DNA of 64,000 nt from Zhihengliuella sp. ISTPL4 (GTDB taxonomy: Bacteria; Actinomycetota; Actinomycetes; Actinomycetales; Microbacteriaceae), in NCBI RefSeq assembly GCF_002848265.1, contig NZ_CP025422.1, forward strand, positions 3,440,727 to 3,504,726, written 5' to 3'. The notes under the pieces are model-generated. The model saw only the letters and a program-made list of their open reading frames with translations. It did no database searches and was not told the DNA's origin. Of this stretch, positions 16,832 through 26,824 are shown in pieces; within the stretch, counting starts at the first letter, position 1; every line of letters starts with the position of its first letter. The position numbers and the translations under genes were made by a program.

Positions 16832-17818
16832 TCAGACCTTCGGCGCGTGCGTCTCGATGGAGATGATGCCGGAGCCGGGGTTGGTCGCCGAGACGTGCAC
16901 GACGGAGAACGCACCGGTCTCCAGATCGGCGGCGCTGCTGACGTACGAACCGTGCACGGTGCCGGTCGCGAGGGCGATCTCCGAGAGGAGACCGGGGAGC
17001 ACAGGGCCGTGACTGCACAGCACAGCGGGCTTTCCGGAGCGGATGCGACGGCCGACGACCGCGCGCAGATCGGCGACGCCCTCTTCCCACGCGTCCTGGC
17101 TGATCTTCTCGGTGAGGACCGGCTTCCGGTCCAGAGCCTTCGCGAGCGGTGCGACGGTCTGCACGCAGCGCACCGCGTCGCTGCTGACGATCTTGCGCAC
17201 GCCGAACGCGCGGAGCGGACCGACGATGGCTTTCGCCTGCCGCTTTCCTCGGTCGGTGAGGGGCCGCGCGGCGTCGGCCTTGTCCCACTCGGACCGGGGC
17301 AGGGCCTTCGCGTGCCGGAGGGCGATCACCGGGAACGTCCGCAGCACGCCGTCATCCACGAGCGCGGCGAACGCATCCAGGATCTCGAGGTCGACGGGAT
17401 AGCTCAGCGCGGTGCGGGCCTTCTTGACACTGACCCACTCCAGCGCGGCGATCTCGCGGTTGGGTACGAAGGTCGAGGCGCGGATCGCCGCGTCCGTCGC
17501 CTCGGCGGCCCAGTAATGCACGACCTTCTGCTTGCGGGACGCGAGGTGGTAGCGGCTGATCCCGACCGGGACCCCGAGCGCGACGCGGATGCCGGTCTCC
17601 TCGTGCACCTCGCGCACCGCCGTCTCGGCGAGCATCTCGCCCGGGTCGACCTTGCCCTTCGGAAGGGTGACGTCCCGGTACTTGGTGCGGTGGATGAGCA
17701 GGATGCGCAGCTTGCCGTCGATCAGCCGCCACACGACGGCCCCGGCCGCGTACACGGCCTTGCTCGCCCACTTCGCGTCGGTGGCGGGCTCCGGGAGCTG
17801 GACCTGCCGCGCCGTCAT
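16832..17818 (-). CDS. Nudix hydrolase fused to a histidine phosphatase domain (MutT1 type)
   Basis: 328 aa. The N-terminal Nudix domain carries the complete box at residues 55-77 (GKVDPGE then REVHEETGI). The C-terminal half is a SixA/phosphoglycerate-mutase-like domain with the RHAK motif near residue 170 and a later SHGPVLPG histidine. Mycobacterial MutT1 has this fusion and cleans 8-oxo-GTP and diadenosine polyphosphates. The ATG overlaps the ppk stop (ATGA), so it is coupled to polyphosphate metabolism, as in several actinobacteria. Confidence 0.9.
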   Translation of the reverse strand: MTARQVQLPEPATDAKWASKAVYAAGAVVWRLIDGKLRILLIHRTKYRDVTLPKGKVDPGEMLAETAVREVHEETGIRVALGVPVGISRYHLASRKQKVVHYWAAEATDAAIRASTFVPNREIAALEWVSVKKARTALSYPVDLEILDAFAALVDDGVLRTFPVIALRHAKALPRSEWDKADAARPLTDRGKRQAKAIVGPLRAFGVRKIVSSDAVRCVQTVAPLAKALDRKPVLTEKISQDAWEEGVADLRAVVGRRIRSGKPAVLCSHGPVLPGLLSEIALATGTVHGSYVSSAADLETGAFSVVHVSATNPGSGIISIETHAPKV

Positions 17819-19983
17819 CGAACCGCCCGCGCCCGACGACGTCGCTGGATCATCCCCATGGTCTTATCCTGCAGGTCGACGAGCGGCTTGCCGTCGGCAT
17901 CCACGGCGTGGCGCTCCCACACGCCGTCGCGGCCGAGGTGCCACGAGGACGTGCGGTCGTCCATCGCCAGATCGAAGAATGCGGTGAGCTCCTTGAGGTG
18001 CGCGCTGTCGGTGACCCGCACGAGGGCCTCGACGCGACGGTCGAGGTTGCGGTGCATCATGTCGGCGCTGCCGATGTACACCTGCGGGTCGCCGTCGTTC
18101 TCGAACGTGAAGATGCGGGAGTGCTCGAGGTAGCGACCCAGGATGCTGCGGACCGTGATGTTGTCGCTGATCCCGTCGAGGTCGGTCCGCAGGCTGCAGA
18201 TGCCGCGCACCCAGACGTCGACCTTCACGCCGGCGGCGCTGGCCCGGTAGAGCGCATCGATGATCTCCTCGTCGACCATCGAGTTGACCTTGATGCGGAT
18301 GTGCGCGGGCTTGCCCGACTCGGCGATCCGTCGTTCGGCGTCGATCAGCCGGACGAGGCCCTTGCGGAGGTGCAGCGGGGCGACGAGGAGGCGCTTGAAC
18401 TTCTTCTCGATCGCGTAGCCGCTGAGCTCGTTGAACAGCCGCGTGAGGTCCTTGCCGACCTGGGCGTCGGCGGTGAACAGCCCGAAGTCCTCGTAGATGC
18501 GGCTCGTCTTCGGGTTGTAGTTGCCGGTGCCGACGTGGGAGTAGTGACGGAGCATGCCGTCCTCTTCGCGGATCACGAGGGCGAGCTTGCAGTGCGTCTT
18601 GAGTCCGACGAGACCGTACACCACGTGCACGCCCGCCTTCTCCAGCTTGCGCGCCCACACGATGTTGTTGGCCTCGTCGAAGCGGGCCTTCACCTCGACG
18701 AGCGCGAGCACCTGCTTGCCGGCCTCGGCGGCGTCGATGAGGGCCTGCACGACGGGGCTGTCGCCAGAGGTCCGGTACAACGTCTGCTTGATGGCGAGCA
18801 CGTGCGGGTCGCGGGCGGCCTGCTCGAGGAATGCCTGCACGCTCGTGGTGAACGACTCGTACGGGTGGTGCACGAGGACGTCGGACTTGCGGATCGCCTT
18901 GAAGATGTCGGCACGCGTGTTGGAGCCGGTCGGCTGGAACGCGACAGCTGTCGTGGGCAGGTGCGGCGGGTACCGCAGGTCCGGGCGATCGATGCGTGAC
19001 AGGTCGAAGAGCCCGCGCAGATCGAGCGGCCCGGGGAGGCGGTAGACCTCCTGGTCGGTGATGTCGAGTTCGCGCACGAGGAGGTCCATCGTGACCTCGT
19101 CCATGTCGTCGGTGATCTCGAGCCGGATGGGTGGACCGAACCGGCGGCGCAGCAGCTCGGCTTCCAGCGCCTGGATGAGGTTCTCGCTCTCGTCCTCCTC
19201 GATCTCCACGTCCTCGTTCCGGGTGAGGCGGAACGCGTGGTGGTCGAGCACCTCCATGCCGGGGAAGAGATCACCGAGGTGGTTGGCGATGAGCTCCTCG
19301 AGGCGGAGGAAGCGCTTGATCTCGCCTGCCGACGGCACCTCGACGAAGCGCGGCAGCATGGGCGGCACCTTGAGGCGGGCGAACTCCTGCCGACCGGTCC
19401 GCGCATTGCGGATGCGGATGGCGAGGTTCAGGGAGAGTCCGGAGATGTAGGGGAACGGGTGCGCCGGGTCGACGGCCAACGGCATGAGCACCGGGAAGAC
19501 CTGCGCGCCGAAGTAGTCGGACAGCGCGCGGCGTTCGTCGTCGGTCAGATCCGCCCACTCGGTGATCTCGATACCGGAGTCGGCGAGGGCGGGACGGACG
19601 AGCTTCGTCCAGGCATCCGCGTGGCGGAGCTGGAGCGCGTGGGCCTCCCGCGAGATGTCGGCGAGGGCGTCGACGGGGGAGCGCCCGATGTTGGTCGGCA
19701 CGGCGAGGCCGGTCATGATGCGCCGCTTGAGTCCGGCCACGCGCACCATGAAGAACTCGTCGAGGTTGCTGGCGAAGATCGCCAGGAAGTTCGCCCGCTC
19801 CAGCTCCGGCAGCGACGGATCCTCCGCGAGCTCCAGCACGCGCTGGTTGAACGCGAGCCAGCTCAGCTCGCGGTCCAGATAGCGGTGGTCGGGGAGCTGC
19901 GAGTCCGGCGCCTCGACGGCGTCGTCGAAGTCGTCGTCTTCGGCGTCACCGAGTCCGGCGTCGGCGAGTGCGGGATCGATCAT
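17815..19983 (-). CDS. ppk: Polyphosphate kinase
   Basis: 722 aa from the second ATG. The N-terminal domain has [14 protein letters not shown] and [13 protein letters not shown]. The phospholipase-D-like catalytic domains contain [12 protein letters not shown] with the phosphorylated histidine and [17 protein letters not shown]. It makes polyphosphate from ATP reversibly. Start choice: the first ATG (19992) lies within a TTAGAT promoter-like hexamer, while the second (19983) sits seven bases after it, so a leaderless mRNA from 19983 fits better. The two differ by three codons. An acidic N-terminus (DDDFDDAVE) precedes the core. Confidence 0.95.
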   Translation of the reverse strand: MIDPALADAGLGDAEDDDFDDAVEAPDSQLPDHRYLDRELSWLAFNQRVLELAEDPSLPELERANFLAIFASNLDEFFMVRVAGLKRRIMTGLAVPTNIGRSPVDALADISREAHALQLRHADAWTKLVRPALADSGIEITEWADLTDDERRALSDYFGAQVFPVLMPLAVDPAHPFPYISGLSLNLAIRIRNARTGRQEFARLKVPPMLPRFVEVPSAGEIKRFLRLEELIANHLGDLFPGMEVLDHHAFRLTRNEDVEIEEDESENLIQALEAELLRRRFGPPIRLEITDDMDEVTMDLLVRELDITDQEVYRLPGPLDLRGLFDLSRIDRPDLRYPPHLPTTAVAFQPTGSNTRADIFKAIRKSDVLVHHPYESFTTSVQAFLEQAARDPHVLAIKQTLYRTSGDSPVVQALIDAAEAGKQVLALVEVKARFDEANNIVWARKLEKAGVHVVYGLVGLKTHCKLALVIREEDGMLRHYSHVGTGNYNPKTSRIYEDFGLFTADAQVGKDLTRLFNELSGYAIEKKFKRLLVAPLHLRKGLVRLIDAERRIAESGKPAHIRIKVNSMVDEEIIDALYRASAAGVKVDVWVRGICSLRTDLDGISDNITVRSILGRYLEHSRIFTFENDGDPQVYIGSADMMHRNLDRRVEALVRVTDSAHLKELTAFFDLAMDDRTSSWHLGRDGVWERHAVDADGKPLVDLQDKTMGMIQRRRRARAVR

Positions 19984-20028
19984 GGGGTACATCTAAGCAC
20001 CGGCAGGTGTCGAGCGTGTGAACGGCGG

Positions 20029-20718
20029 TCAGCGCGAGCCGACCAGGGTGTCGTCCTCGTAGACGTTGAAGCGGTAGCCGACGTTGCGCACGGTGCCGAT
20101 GATCTGCTCCTGATCGCCGAGCTTCGCGCGGAGTCGCCGGACATGCACGTCCACGGTCCTGGTGCCGCCGAAGTAGTCATAGCCCCACACCTCGCTGAGG
20201 AGCTGCTCGCGGGTGAACACCCGGGAAGGGTGCGTGGCGAGGAAGTGCAGGAGCTGGAACTCCTTGTAGGTGAGATCGAGCGGTCGTCCGTGCAGCTTCG
20301 CGGAGTAGGACTGCTCATCGATCGTGACGCCGGAGGCCTGGACGCGTGCCGGCTCCGCGACCTCGTCCCGCCGGGCGAGCGCGAGGCGCACTCGGGCATC
20401 GATCTCGGCGGGGCCGGCGGTGGCGAGCAGGACGTCGTCGATGCCCCACTCGCCCGACAGCGCACTCATGCCGCCCTCCGTCACGACGAGCAGGAGCGGT
20501 GCGTCCTGTCCGGTGGCCCGCAGCAGGCGGCACAGCGACTTCGCCCCGACGAGGTCGTGACGGCCGTCGACGATCACGATGTCGTACTCCGGAGCGTTGA
20601 TCAGCTGGGCGGGCTCCGCGGGGATCTGCCGTGTCCGATGGCTCAACAGTTCGAGGGCGGGCAGCACCTGCTCCGAGAGCGGAGCATTGGTCAGAACCAG
20701 CACCAGGGCCACGCGCAC
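20029..20718 (-). CDS. glnR: GlnR-type OmpR-family response regulator
   Basis: 229 aa. The receiver-like half lacks the paired N-terminal acidic residues and the conserved lysine but keeps Asp51. The block [19 protein letters not shown] is typical of actinobacterial GlnR, an atypical regulator that works without a partner kinase and controls nitrogen genes. The winged helix ([20 protein letters not shown] then [18 protein letters not shown]) is intact. GTG start with GAGGAG upstream. It lies between ppk and unrelated plus-strand genes, inside a phosphate cluster. Distinguishing GlnR from another OmpR member rests on the receiver signature. Confidence 0.78.
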   Translation of the reverse strand: MRVALVLVLTNAPLSEQVLPALELLSHRTRQIPAEPAQLINAPEYDIVIVDGRHDLVGAKSLCRLLRATGQDAPLLLVVTEGGMSALSGEWGIDDVLLATAGPAEIDARVRLALARRDEVAEPARVQASGVTIDEQSYSAKLHGRPLDLTYKEFQLLHFLATHPSRVFTREQLLSEVWGYDYFGGTRTVDVHVRRLRAKLGDQEQIIGTVRNVGYRFNVYEDDTLVGSR

Positions 20719-20786
20719 TCCTCACCGGCGGGGGGATCGTCGCCGTGCCGCCATGATAGCGGCCGCCGATGCGCAAGAATGGAGAC

Positions 20787-21077
20787 ATGTCAGAACCGGC
20801 ACTCGCGCCCCGCAACGCCTTCACCGGCGTCATCGCGGTCTGGGCGACCGCGTTCGTCGGCAGCGTCGTCATCGGGATCTTCACTCCGGAGGAGTGGCGT
20901 ATCCCTTGGATGCTGGTGGGCTTCGGAGCCGTGGTGCTGCTCTCCTTCGCGGTGCAGCTCTGGTACGGACGCACGCAGGGATTCATCTTCCGCGTCGCGA
21001 GCAGCGTGACCGGCTCCCTCCTCCTGATGGGGCTCATCTCCGTCGGCTTCGGTCTCGCGGCCCTCGTCCCCGCCTGA
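20787..21077 (+). CDS. Small membrane protein
   Basis: 96 aa with three hydrophobic segments (about 10-30, 41-60 and 72-95) and a basic loop. No family recognised. GGAGAC lies directly before ATG 20787. AAGAAT ends six bases upstream, so it could be leaderless. First gene of a same-strand run to 22959. Confidence 0.75.
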   Translation: MSEPALAPRNAFTGVIAVWATAFVGSVVIGIFTPEEWRIPWMLVGFGAVVLLSFAVQLWYGRTQGFIFRVASSVTGSLLLMGLISVGFGLAALVPA

Positions 21078-21106
21078 CCGCGATCCTCGGGGGTAAGGTG
21101 GAGGTC

Positions 21107-21220
21107 ATGGACATCATGGCGCTCGAAATCTTCTTCATCGGCCTGCTGGGCCTGGCGAGCCTCGCGATCGTTTTCGTCTCGGCCGTGGTGCTGCGCAACC
21201 TCTTCCGCGGCCAGCGCTGA
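21107..21220 (+). CDS. 37-aa single-pass membrane protein
   Basis: ATG 21107 to TGA 21220. Nearly the whole peptide is one membrane helix (FFIGLLGLASLAIVFVSAVV) ending in the basic tail RNLFRGQR. GGAGG lies five bases upstream of ATG. It is located between the small membrane protein and the nitrobindin gene with short gaps. I consider it real because of the ribosome site, codon use and position; function unknown. Confidence 0.65.
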   Translation: MDIMALEIFFIGLLGLASLAIVFVSAVVLRNLFRGQR

Positions 21221-21227
21221 CGACATC

Positions 21228-21830
21228 GTGATCGAGCTCCCCACCGACCTTCCCGCCGACCTCGCCCCGCTGGCGTGGTTGATCGGCGTGTGGGAGGGCA
21301 CAGGGGTGATCGACTACCCGGTCGGCGACGAGCGCCTGCAGGGCGAGTTCACCCATCGCGTCAGCTTCAGTCATGACGGCGGACCGTTCCTCAACTACGC
21401 GGCCACCGCCACCTTCGTGGGGGACGACAGCGCGCCTGCCGTTCCGCTGACCGCCGAGTCCGGGTTCTGGCGGCTCGCGCGTCCGGCGGCGGCGACCGAT
21501 GCCGGTCCGGCCCTGCTCCCACCGACGGCGGCACCCGTCACCCGCACGGTGGACGACGTGGAGACGCTCCGGGCGCCCAACGGTGCGTTCCCGCTCGAGG
21601 TGTCGCTGGCACGCTCGGACGGCATGCTCGAGTACTACCTCGGTGAGATCAACGGACCCCGTGTCGACCTCACGTCCGACGCCATCGTGCGCGGCGCCGG
21701 CGCCAAGGACTACGGCTCCGCCTCGCGGATGTACGGACTCGTCGACGGGCACCTTCTGTGGGCGTGGGACATCGCTGCCCTCGGAACACCGCTGCGGGCG
21801 CACGCCTCAGCGCGGCTCGCCCGCGTCTGA
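21228..21830 (+). CDS. Nitrobindin / FABP-like heme-binding protein
   Basis: 200 aa. The N-terminal GVWEGTGVIDYP carries the GxWxGxG signature of the nitrobindin (DUF1794/THAP4-like) beta barrel. A C-terminal SASRMYGLVDGHLLWAWDIAA block fits as well. Family members bind heme and are proposed to handle nitric oxide or peroxynitrite. GTG start. The gap to the following ygfZ-like gene is 13 bases. Confidence 0.88.
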   Translation: MIELPTDLPADLAPLAWLIGVWEGTGVIDYPVGDERLQGEFTHRVSFSHDGGPFLNYAATATFVGDDSAPAVPLTAESGFWRLARPAAATDAGPALLPPTAAPVTRTVDDVETLRAPNGAFPLEVSLARSDGMLEYYLGEINGPRVDLTSDAIVRGAGAKDYGSASRMYGLVDGHLLWAWDIAALGTPLRAHASARLARV

Positions 21831-21843
21831 ACAGGAGGACACC

Positions 21844-22959
21844 GTGAGCAGCAGCCTCTTCGATGCCGTGCCCGGCGCGACCGCGGCCGACGACGGGATC
21901 GCCCACTTCGGGGATCCGTTCCGTGAGCAGCGCCGCCTGGCCGCCGGGACCGCGATCGCGCCGCTCGACGACCGCACGATCATCGAGGTCTCCGGCCCGG
22001 AACGCCTCCCCTGGCTCGACTCGATCACGTCGCAGGCGGTGGGTCATCTGCGCGCGGGGGAGAGCACCGAGCTCCTCGTCCTCGATCCGCAAGGGCGGGT
22101 GGAGCACGCGGCGGGCGTGCTCGACGACGGCACGTCCACCTGGCTCCTCGCCGACGCCGGGGATGCGGAAGCCCTGGCCACCTGGTTGACGCGGATGAAG
22201 TTCCGCACGCAGGCCACGGTCGAGCTGCGACCCGATCTCGCGCTGCTCGGCTTCGTCGACGGCGGTCCCGCGGCCGAGCGCGTGCGCGGCCTCGACGACG
22301 CGCGGATCTGGGTCGACCCGTGGCAGCAGGTCGCCGTCGGCGGCCATCAGTACGCCGACGTGGCCGCGCACCCCGGGGCGGAATTGGCTTGGCGGATCGG
22401 CATCGTTCCCGAGACGGCGGCGCGCGCGCTCGCCGCGGAGCTCGATCGGGAGGAAGCCGCCGGACTCCTCGCCGCTGAGGCCCTGCGCATCGCCGCTTGG
22501 CGTCCGCGGTGGGCGGCCGAGGTGGATGAGCGGTCGCTGCCGCACGAGTCGGACTGGCTCCGCAGTGCTGTGCATCTGAACAAGGGCTGCTATCGCGGAC
22601 AGGAGACCGTCGCGAAGGTGCACAACCTCGGGCATCCGCCGCGGCGGCTCGCCCTGCTCCACCTCGACGGCAGCGACGCGGTGCTTCCGGAGCCGGGCTC
22701 CCCGGTGTTCGCGGGTGAAGACGAGGTGGGGCACGTCACCTCGTCCGCGCGGCATCACGAGGACGGGCCCATCGCGCTCGCTCTGCTCTCCCGCCGGGCT
22801 CCGGTCGGCGACCTCGTCGTCCGGGCCGAGGGCATCGACATCGCCGCGTCGCAGCAGATCATCGTGCCCGCAGACGCGGGCGCCACGGCGGATGTGCCGC
22901 GGCTGACGCGGCTGTCCCGCCGCCCCACGGCGCCGGACCCCCGCGACGCGGGAGCGTGA
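21844..22959 (+). CDS. ygfZ: YgfZ/GcvT-like folate-binding protein
   Basis: 371 aa. The signature KGCYRGQETVAKVHNLGHPPRRL contains the KGCYxGQE motif of YgfZ, which works with folate in iron-sulphur cluster assembly or repair. Early blocks (GPERLPWLDSITSQ, LDPQGRVEH) match GcvT-like domains. GTG 21844 follows AGGAGG. The C-terminus has a basic, proline-rich tail. Confidence 0.9.
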   Translation: MSSSLFDAVPGATAADDGIAHFGDPFREQRRLAAGTAIAPLDDRTIIEVSGPERLPWLDSITSQAVGHLRAGESTELLVLDPQGRVEHAAGVLDDGTSTWLLADAGDAEALATWLTRMKFRTQATVELRPDLALLGFVDGGPAAERVRGLDDARIWVDPWQQVAVGGHQYADVAAHPGAELAWRIGIVPETAARALAAELDREEAAGLLAAEALRIAAWRPRWAAEVDERSLPHESDWLRSAVHLNKGCYRGQETVAKVHNLGHPPRRLALLHLDGSDAVLPEPGSPVFAGEDEVGHVTSSARHHEDGPIALALLSRRAPVGDLVVRAEGIDIAASQQIIVPADAGATADVPRLTRLSRRPTAPDPRDAGA

Positions 22960-22974
22960 GACGCCCGACCAGGG

Positions 22975-23796
22975 TCAGGCCGGAGCCACCGTGTCCCACG
23001 GCAGGGTGAGCTCGCCCAGCCGCCACCGGCTCCGTCCGCCCTGCACAGGCCAGCCCTGATCGCGCAGCGCGGTCACCGCGGCGAGGAAGCGCTGCGTGGC
23101 CCCGAACGTCGAGAGGGGAGCGGCGCGCTCCCACTCGCGATCCAGATCGACGAGCAGCGCGTGGATGCGCTCACCGGGGACGTTCCGATGGATGAGGGCT
23201 TTGGGCAGGCGCTCGGCGACGATGCTCGGAAGCTCGAGTCCGCGTAGCCGGAGGGACAGGGTGAAGCGGAGCGGGACACCCCCGGGATCGACATCCACCC
23301 AGCTCGCGACGCGTCCGATCTCGTCGCAGGTCCCCTCCACCAGCACCCCGTCGGGCCGGAGACGGCCCGCCATCGTCTGCCACGCGCTCGCGACCTCGGC
23401 CTCGTCGTACTGCCGCAGCACGTTCATCGCGCGGATGACGGCGGGGCGGCGACCGCCGGGGAGGGGCACCTCGAACCCGCCGCGGGCGAAGGAGACGGCG
23501 AGGTCCGTCGGGAAGGAGGTCCGGCCGGCGCGGACCTCCGCGAGCTGCTGCTCGGCGATGGCCACCCGCGCGGGATCGAGTTCGAGCCCGCGGACCTGGG
23601 CGTCCGCGCGCACCCGTCGCAGCCGTGCGGCGAGCTCGAACGCGGTCACCCCGCTGGCTCCGAAGCCGAGGTCGACGACGAGCGGGTCCGCGGCGCGTCG
23701 GAAAGCGGCTGAGGCGGCGATCCAGCGGTCGTTGCGACGGAGCCGGTTCGTCCCGGTCGTGCCGCGGGTCGGCCGACCGAGGGGAGATGACGCCAT
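22975..23796 (-). CDS. Class I SAM-dependent methyltransferase-like protein
   Basis: 273 aa. The SAM-binding glycine loop appears as VVDLGFGASGVTAFELA, with an acidic residue at the end of the second strand (RGLELDPARV). The C-terminal half is specific to an actinobacterial group and no substrate can be named. It converges on the ygfZ-like gene and is divergent from gpmA with 59 bases between starts. Confidence 0.82.
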   Translation of the reverse strand: MASSPLGRPTRGTTGTNRLRRNDRWIAASAAFRRAADPLVVDLGFGASGVTAFELAARLRRVRADAQVRGLELDPARVAIAEQQLAEVRAGRTSFPTDLAVSFARGGFEVPLPGGRRPAVIRAMNVLRQYDEAEVASAWQTMAGRLRPDGVLVEGTCDEIGRVASWVDVDPGGVPLRFTLSLRLRGLELPSIVAERLPKALIHRNVPGERIHALLVDLDREWERAAPLSTFGATQRFLAAVTALRDQGWPVQGGRSRWRLGELTLPWDTVAPA

Positions 23797-23855
23797 GCGT
23801 CCATCCTCCCTCCTCCGCCGCTGTGCCTGCTCCGCGCCCCGGATAAACTGGCGGC

Positions 23856-24605
23856 ATGACTGCGAAGCGCACCCTGATCCTGCTCCGCCACGGCCAGAGC
23901 GAGTGGAACGAACTGAACCTCTTCACCGGCTGGGTGGACGTCCGCCTGACCGAGCAGGGCAAGGGCGAGGCCCGTCGCGGCGGTGAGCTGCTCGCCGAGT
24001 CCGGCATCTTGCCCGACGTGCTGCACACGTCGCTGCTGAGCCGCGCGATCCAGACCGCCGACATCGCGCTGGATGCGGCCGACCGGCTGTGGATCCCGGT
24101 GAAGCGGTCGTGGCGCCTCAACGAGCGTCACTACGGCGCGCTGCAGGGCAAGGACAAGGCGCAGACCCTCGAGGAGTTCGGCCCCGAGCAGTTCCAGCTC
24201 TGGCGCCGCTCCTTCGACGTCCCGCCGCCCCCGCTGGACGACGCGAGCGAGTTCAGCCAGGTCGGCGACGCCCGGTACGAGGGCATCGACGGTGAGGTTC
24301 CGCGCACGGAGTCGCTCAAGCTCGTCATCGACCGTCTGCTGCCGTACTGGGACGCGGAGATCGTCCCCGACCTGGAAGCCGGCAAGACCGTCCTCGTGAC
24401 CGCGCACGGCAACTCGCTGCGCGGCCTCGTCAAGCACCTCGAGGGGATCAGCGACGACGACATCGCCGGGCTCAACATCCCGACCGGCATCCCGCTCGTG
24501 TACGAGCTCGACGAGAACAACGCGCCGACCGGTCCCGGCCGCTACCTCGACCCGGAGGCCGCCGCCGCCGGTGCCGCGGCCGTGGCCGCCCAGGGCAAGA
24601 AGTAA
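23856..24605 (+). CDS. gpmA: 2,3-bisphosphoglycerate-dependent phosphoglycerate mutase
   Basis: 249 aa. RHGQSEWN holds the phosphorylated histidine. [11 protein letters not shown] and [17 protein letters not shown] complete the active site. Interconverts 3- and 2-phosphoglycerate in glycolysis. TAAACT ends six bases before ATG. The C-terminus is an alanine run ([12 protein letters not shown]). The transcript ends at the strong palindrome at 24606-24686. Confidence 0.96.
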   Translation: MTAKRTLILLRHGQSEWNELNLFTGWVDVRLTEQGKGEARRGGELLAESGILPDVLHTSLLSRAIQTADIALDAADRLWIPVKRSWRLNERHYGALQGKDKAQTLEEFGPEQFQLWRRSFDVPPPPLDDASEFSQVGDARYEGIDGEVPRTESLKLVIDRLLPYWDAEIVPDLEAGKTVLVTAHGNSLRGLVKHLEGISDDDIAGLNIPTGIPLVYELDENNAPTGPGRYLDPEAAAAGAAAVAAQGKK

Positions 24606-24686
24606 CCGAGACCCCGGTTTCACGCCGAGACCCCCTGCTGCAGGCGACTGCAGCAGGGGGTCTCGGCGATAAGACGGGGTTTCGGG
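24606..24686. terminator. Bidirectional terminator / nested palindrome between gpmA and phoU
   Basis: A perfect 21-bp stem (24623-24643 with 24648-24668) closed by a GCGA loop of the GNRA class. It is flanked by outer arms CCGAGACCCCG and CGGGGTTTCGG. It fills the whole gap between two convergent genes. The unit CCGAGACCCC occurs twice in the left half. Confidence 0.8.
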
Positions 24687-25385
24687 TCAGGCGTGACCGA
24701 GCTGCTCCTGCTGCTCGACCGCGAGGGCGATGTCCTCCTCTTCGACGTGCCAGTCGCCCGTCGCGAGGTAGACGACCTTCTTGGCGACGGCGACCGCGTG
24801 GTCCGCGAAGCGCTCGTGGTACCGGCTGGCGAGCGTCGCGTCGACCGTGGCGACGGCCTCGCCCTTCCAGTTGTCGCTGAGTACCTTCTCGAAGACGCTG
24901 GCGTGCAGCTCGTCGACGTCGTCATCGGCGTTGCGGATGGCGTCCGCGAACTTGAGGTCCTGCGTACGGAGGAGCTCGGTGAGCGTGCGGGAGATCTCGA
25001 CGTCCAGCTCGCCCATCTTCACGAACGTGCCCTTGAGGCCCTTGGGGATCGCACGCTCCGGGAAGCGCAGTCGTGCGAGCTGGGCGATGTGCTCGGACAT
25101 GTCGCCCATCCGCTCCAGGGACGCGCTGACGCGCAGTGCGGTGACGACGATGCGGAGGTCGCGCGCGACCGGCTGCTGCCGGGCGAGGATCTCGATGGCC
25201 TGCTCGTCCAGCGCGACAGCGAGCTCGTCGATCTTGGCGTCGTCGGCGATGACCTCCTCGGCCAGCGCGACGTCGCTCGTGGCGAAGGCGCGGGTGGCCT
25301 TGTCGATGGAGACGGTGACGAGCTCGGCGATCTCGACGAGGCGGGACTGCAGGTCCTCGAGGGACTGGTGGAAGACTTCGCGCAT
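24687..25385 (-). CDS. phoU: Phosphate signalling regulator PhoU
   Basis: 232 aa, two PhoU three-helix repeats. Metal-binding motifs are visible as DDAKIDELAVALDEQ and in the second half DNADDDVDELHASVF. PhoU couples Pst transport to the SenX3-RegX3 sensor and shuts the regulon when phosphate is plentiful. ATG 25385; upstream in-frame sequence is not needed. Divergent from senX3 with 215 bases between. Confidence 0.95.
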   Translation of the reverse strand: MREVFHQSLEDLQSRLVEIAELVTVSIDKATRAFATSDVALAEEVIADDAKIDELAVALDEQAIEILARQQPVARDLRIVVTALRVSASLERMGDMSEHIAQLARLRFPERAIPKGLKGTFVKMGELDVEISRTLTELLRTQDLKFADAIRNADDDVDELHASVFEKVLSDNWKGEAVATVDATLASRYHERFADHAVAVAKKVVYLATGDWHVEEEDIALAVEQQEQLGHA

Positions 25386-25495
25386 GGTGGGCGCAACCTT
25401 TCGTTCGGATCCCGGCTGACGGTCCAGCGCGGGGCGGCGGGGCGTCCGCATGGGGGAGGACTGCGCGCGCGCAGGCCTGAAGCGATTGTCTGCTC

Positions 25496-25528
25496 CGAAG
25501 GTTAACGAACGGTGCCCAGCGAGTGAAT
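25496..25528 (-). promoter_or_regulatory. Possible PHO box in the phoU-senX3 gap
   Basis: On the minus strand three 11-base units can be laid out: ATTCACTCGCT, GGGCACCGTTC, GTTAACCTTCG. Compared with the pstS box, the first agrees well, the third starts GTTAAC, and the middle one is weak. Confidence 0.4.
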
Positions 25529-25600
25529 AGTACGTCTCCGCTCCCCGTGATGGCGCGGAAACCCGCCGGATCGACGGTGAACGCGCTCTACGCTGGAGTC

Positions 25601-26824
25601 ATGACCCTGCCGCAGCTCGCGCTGTCCTCCCTCGCCATCGGGTTGGCGATCGGCGTGGGCCTTTCGCTCCTCGTCGTCTGGGCCTACCGGGCACGGGCGC
25701 GGGCGGAGGAGGAGACGTCGATGGCGATCCCGGCCGGGATCACCGATGTGCTGCGCAGCATGGACGACGCCGCGTGCGTCGTGGATGTCTCGGGCCTCGT
25801 CCTCGCCACGTCCAAGACCGCGGCGCGGTTCGGGATCGAGGTCGGTTCGACGCTCGACAATCCGGAGCTCCGACAGCTCGTGCGCGGCGTGCGCTCGACG
25901 GGGGAGACGGCGACCGCCTCGATGCGGATCACCCGCGGCGGCCTCAGTCTGGACCCGCGTCTCGTGTCGGCCAGGGCGAGCGCGATCGGCGCGCGCCTCG
26001 TGCTCCTCATCATCCGCGATGTGACGGAGCAGGAGCGTCTCGACCAGATGCGCCGCGACTTCGTGGCCAACACGAGCCACGAGCTCAAGACGCCGGTCGG
26101 TGCGGTGAGTCTGCTCGCCGAGGCCATCGAGTCCGCCGCCGACGACCCCGCGCAGGTGCGGGCCTTCGCGTCCCGGATCTCGGCGGAGGCGGGCCGTCTC
26201 GGGCAGCTCACCGGCCGCATCATGAGCCTGTCCCGGCTGCAAGCGGAAGACGGCCTGACGGAGGTCGCGCCGGTCTCGATCGACGAGGTCATCGCCTCCT
26301 CGATCGAGGCCCACGTCGTGCAGGCCGACTCCGCGGGCGTCGAGCTGGCGCGTGGCGGGGACCGCGGCGTGTGGGTCCGCGGTGACGCGCAGATCCTCAT
26401 CGAGGCCGTCGGCAACCTCATCGCGAACGCCATCGTCTACTCGCCCCGCGGCTCTCGCGTGGGCGTCGGCGTGAAGGCCGACGACGACGTCGTGGAGATC
26501 GCCGTGTCCGATCAGGGCATCGGGATCGCGGAGGCCGATCGAGAGCGCATCTTCGAACGGTTCTACCGCGCCGACGAGGCCCGCTCCCGGCGCACCGGCG
26601 GGACGGGGCTCGGCCTCTCCATCGTCAAGCACGCCACGCAGCGGCACGGGGGAGAGGTGCGACTGTGGTCGCGCCCCGGTCGCGGATCCACGTTCACCAT
26701 CCGGCTGCCCCGCATCGACGCCCCCGCGAACGCCGGGCAGGACAAGAAGAGCAAGAAGAAGCGCACGCGCAAGGCCGCTCCCGTCACCGGGGCGACGCGC
26801 GTCCGAAACGGAGAGACCGCATGA
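25601..26824 (+). CDS. senX3: Phosphate sensor histidine kinase SenX3
   Basis: 407 aa. One N-terminal membrane helix (about 8-30), then a PAS-like domain (about 45-145), the H box FVANTSHELKTP with His160, and ATP-binding N, G1 and G2 boxes (NLIANAIVYSPRG, DQGIGIAEAD, GGTGLGLSIVKH). The single membrane segment and PAS domain are typical of SenX3 rather than E. coli PhoR. A lysine-rich tail KKSKKKRTRK follows. TACGCT ends six bases before ATG 25601, which favours this start over one 26 codons upstream. The stop overlaps regX3 (ATGA). Confidence 0.93.
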   Translation: MTLPQLALSSLAIGLAIGVGLSLLVVWAYRARARAEEETSMAIPAGITDVLRSMDDAACVVDVSGLVLATSKTAARFGIEVGSTLDNPELRQLVRGVRSTGETATASMRITRGGLSLDPRLVSARASAIGARLVLLIIRDVTEQERLDQMRRDFVANTSHELKTPVGAVSLLAEAIESAADDPAQVRAFASRISAEAGRLGQLTGRIMSLSRLQAEDGLTEVAPVSIDEVIASSIEAHVVQADSAGVELARGGDRGVWVRGDAQILIEAVGNLIANAIVYSPRGSRVGVGVKADDDVVEIAVSDQGIGIAEADRERIFERFYRADEARSRRTGGTGLGLSIVKHATQRHGGEVRLWSRPGRGSTFTIRLPRIDAPANAGQDKKSKKKRTRKAAPVTGATRVRNGETA

